From Gemmatimonadota bacterium (GTDB lineage Bacteria; Gemmatimonadota; Gemmatimonadetes; Gemmatimonadales; GWC2-71-9), in NCBI GenBank assembly GCA_016880225.1, contig JAEHDT010000071.1:1-6803 (forward strand): a stretch of DNA of 6,803 bases. Direction: 5' to 3'. The notes under the pieces were generated by a model that saw only the letters and a list, made by a program, of their open reading frames with translations, did not search any database and had not been told where the DNA came from. Positions 5,352-6,803 of the stretch are shown here, in pieces. The translations under genes were made by a program, and so were the position numbers. Position 1 is the stretch's first letter. Each line of letters opens with the position of its first letter.

Positions 5352-6192
5352 CCTGGCCGTCGCGGCGCTGGCCGTCGCCGCGCAGCCGCAGGCCCCCAAC
5401 TACCGGGTGACGTACGCCTTGCGCGCACTGGAGCAAGGCGGTGGCACGACGCGGCTGCTTGCGAGCGCCGTGGTGAGCGGGCCGCCCGAAACGAACCTGC
5501 GGCTGTCGCTCAGCGCCCGCGGGGCCGAGCTCGAAGGGTTGCTCGGCACGCTGCCGGAGCCGGACACCGTGAATCTCGCCGGCGTATTCTTCAGCCGGCG
5601 CTTGGCCGGGCGGTCGCGCCGCGGCCTGCCGCTGTGGGAAGAGGACACCTACCGGCGGTGGACTCGGGTCGCCTGGGGCGGCACTGCCCGCCTCTATCCG
5701 TTCGGGCCGGCCGGCGCGAACCAGCGGCACGCCGTCTGGGTCGAGATCACCGTGAGCCGCGAATTCGCCGCCGGCGAGACCCGCGCGAGCGAGGAGACAA
5801 CAGTCATCGACAGCGCCATCGTGTTTTCGGCACGGGCGGTCATCCCCCCGCGCCGGGTGACCGTGCGCATGAGCCTGGTACGCGGCGACACGGCGTCGAG
5901 CCCCCGCGTGGTGGATCTCGTGCCCGAAACGCCCGGCCGGCGGGTCCGCTTCACGTTGAGCGGCGAGAGCTTCGATTTCGACGTCACGCTCGAGCGGCCC
6001 GATCCCCCCCGTACCGGCCGCGACAGCGCGCTCGCCGTCGCCGCGGACGTAGTGTGCCTGCGGCTCGTCGCGCCCGGGTCGGCCCAGGATGCGCGCGTGC
6101 GCTGCGGCCGGCTCGACAACGTGGCCCGCCGCGTCGCGCTCACCGGCGGCGACACCCTGGTGGCGACGTTCGCCTGGCCGGCCGTGCGCTGA
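5329..6192 (+). CDS. Predicted secreted protein of unknown function
   Basis: I do not recognise this 287-residue protein. With the GTG at 5329 it begins with a basic n-region (MRPSWRN), a hydrophobic core SLAVAALAVA and a likely signal-peptidase site before AQPQAP, so it is probably exported to the periplasm or beyond. The rest alternates short polar and hydrophobic stretches (RVTYALRAL, NLRLSLSARG, RVTVRMSLV, RVRFTLSGESFDFDVTL), which suggests a beta-rich fold. Only two cysteines are present, Cys243 and Cys259, flanking CLRLVAPGSAQDARVRC near the C-terminus; a disulfide is plausible in an exported protein. There is no lipobox and no membrane helix after the signal. The gene overlaps the anti-sigma-like gene by 23 bp, so it is the last member of the coupled operon. 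A longer form starting at ATG 5284 would bury the signal peptide and is less likely. No function is proposed. Confidence 0.8.
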   Translation: MRPSWRNSLAVAALAVAAQPQAPNYRVTYALRALEQGGGTTRLLASAVVSGPPETNLRLSLSARGAELEGLLGTLPEPDTVNLAGVFFSRRLAGRSRRGLPLWEEDTYRRWTRVAWGGTARLYPFGPAGANQRHAVWVEITVSREFAAGETRASEETTVIDSAIVFSARAVIPPRRVTVRMSLVRGDTASSPRVVDLVPETPGRRVRFTLSGESFDFDVTLERPDPPRTGRDSALAVAADVVCLRLVAPGSAQDARVRCGRLDNVARRVALTGGDTLVATFAWPAVR

Positions 6193-6198
6193 GCGCGG

Positions 6199-6204
6199 TA
6201 TTAT
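6199..6204 (+). promoter_or_regulatory. Candidate -10 box TATTAT for a leaderless phosphoribosyltransferase message
   Basis: TATTAT stands out in GC-rich surroundings in the 18-bp gap and ends 6 bases before the ATG at 6211. A transcript started from it would begin at or next to the ATG. No Shine-Dalgarno sequence lies between. The box sits inside a small inverted repeat, CGGT (6196-6199) and ACCG (6207-6210). No good -35 box is visible 16-18 bp upstream. Confidence 0.45.
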
Positions 6205-6210
6205 CCACCG

Positions 6211-6803
6211 ATGCCCCGCAAGCCCCGGCTCGACCCGGCGATCTTCCACCTCCCCGTGGACAGGATGCGGGAGGGCTATTACTCCGACAAGTACTTCGTC
6301 CGCACCCGGGAGCTTCTCCTCAAGGACAAGCACCGTCCCTGCGTCACGATGCAGGTGTTCGGCAAGGCCCACGCGTTTCTCGGCGGCATCGACGAGGCGA
6401 TCGCAATCCTCAAGCTCTGCAGCACCGCCTGGCCTGAGCTCGATGTGCGGGCCCTGTACGACGGCGACGAGATCGAGCCCTGGGAGACGGTCCTGCTGAT
6501 CGAGGGTCCCTACGACGCCTTTGCCCACCTCGAGACGCTCTACCTCGGCGTGCTCGCCCGGCGCACCAAGGTGGGGACGAACACGCGCCGCGTGGTCGAC
6601 GCCGCGCGGCCGAAGCAGGTCATGTTCTTCCCCGCCCGCCACGACCACTGGCTGGTCCAGACCGGCGACGGCTACGCCGCGCACATCGCTGGCGCGATCG
6701 GCGTCTCGACCGACGCGCAGGCCTCATGGTGGGGCTCCGAGGGCGTGGGCACGGTGCCGCACGGCCTCATCGCCGCCTACGGAGGCGACACGGTGCTCGC
6801 CTC
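6211..6803 (+). CDS. Nicotinate phosphoribosyltransferase-like protein, 3' end outside window
   Basis: The first 197 codons are present, with no stop before the right edge. The protein looks like a bacterial nicotinate (or quinolinate-type) phosphoribosyltransferase, which joins nicotinic acid to PRPP to make nicotinate mononucleotide in NAD salvage. Features I associate with this group are the substrate-entry segment MREGYYSDKYFVRTRELL (about 19-36), RALYDGDEIEPWE (80-92), AHLETLYLGVLARRTKVGTN (105-124) with the Arg/Lys pair region, FFPARHDHW (139-147), QTGDGYAAHIAG (150-161) and GVSTDAQ (164-170). The C-terminal half of the barrel, with its phosphate-binding loop, is beyond the window. The start is fixed by the ATG after a TATTAT box. 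It follows the unknown secreted gene by 18 bp and may have its own promoter, so membership of the upstream operon is doubtful. Nicotinate versus quinolinate specificity is not settled by this fragment. Confidence 0.87.
   Translation, partial: MPRKPRLDPAIFHLPVDRMREGYYSDKYFVRTRELLLKDKHRPCVTMQVFGKAHAFLGGIDEAIAILKLCSTAWPELDVRALYDGDEIEPWETVLLIEGPYDAFAHLETLYLGVLARRTKVGTNTRRVVDAARPKQVMFFPARHDHWLVQTGDGYAAHIAGAIGVSTDAQASWWGSEGVGTVPHGLIAAYGGDTVLA

Noticed and set aside
5212..6684. A 490-codon open frame on the minus strand opposite the secreted protein and phosphoribosyltransferase genes
   Set aside because: The translation is low-complexity Arg/Gly/Pro/Ala/His-rich with no recognisable domain. It is the expected antisense shadow of high-GC coding sequence.

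Overview
This GC-rich window holds eight protein-coding genes packed almost without gaps. It fits an environmental, diderm, high-GC bacterium: there is an Omp85-type outer-membrane beta-barrel, a zinc-binding anti-sigma-like protein, and several starts that look leaderless or lack a Shine-Dalgarno sequence. Protein style and gene mix suggest something like Gemmatimonadota, but that is an impression and no marker gene is present. I see no rRNA, tRNA, CRISPR array, insertion sequence, prophage gene or long repeat.

Left part (1-2561). The 3' part of a YkuE-like calcineurin-type metallophosphoesterase enters from the left edge. It converges with a TetR/AcrR-family repressor on the minus strand, with a 7-bp gap. 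The repressor is divergent from a saccharopine-dehydrogenase-fold enzyme that closely resembles L-lysine 6-dehydrogenase. The 99-bp divergent region between them carries a small palindrome (GGGTcACCC) that is a candidate operator, so the TetR protein probably controls itself and the dehydrogenase.

Middle part (2574-3845). A POTRA-less Omp85/BamA-type barrel lies on the minus strand, convergent with the dehydrogenase (12-bp gap). Its 5' end is odd. A good promoter, Shine-Dalgarno sequence and GTG are present, but the GTG is one frame away from the signal peptide and barrel, so a one-base frameshift or assembly error is likely. Back to back with this promoter is a plus-strand promoter for the next group.

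Right part (3846-6803). Four plus-strand genes overlap one another (17, 1 and 23 bp): a two-TM protein with a TPR-like tail, a DPM1-like family 2 glycosyltransferase, a membrane-anchored HX3CX2C anti-sigma-like protein without an adjacent sigma factor, and a secreted protein of unknown function. They probably form a translationally coupled operon for an envelope-related process. After an 18-bp gap containing a TATTAT box, a nicotinate phosphoribosyltransferase-like gene starts and runs off the right edge.

No strongly novel system is proven here. The most interesting points are the broken start of the barrel gene, the face-to-face promoters, and the uncharacterised four-gene envelope operon.
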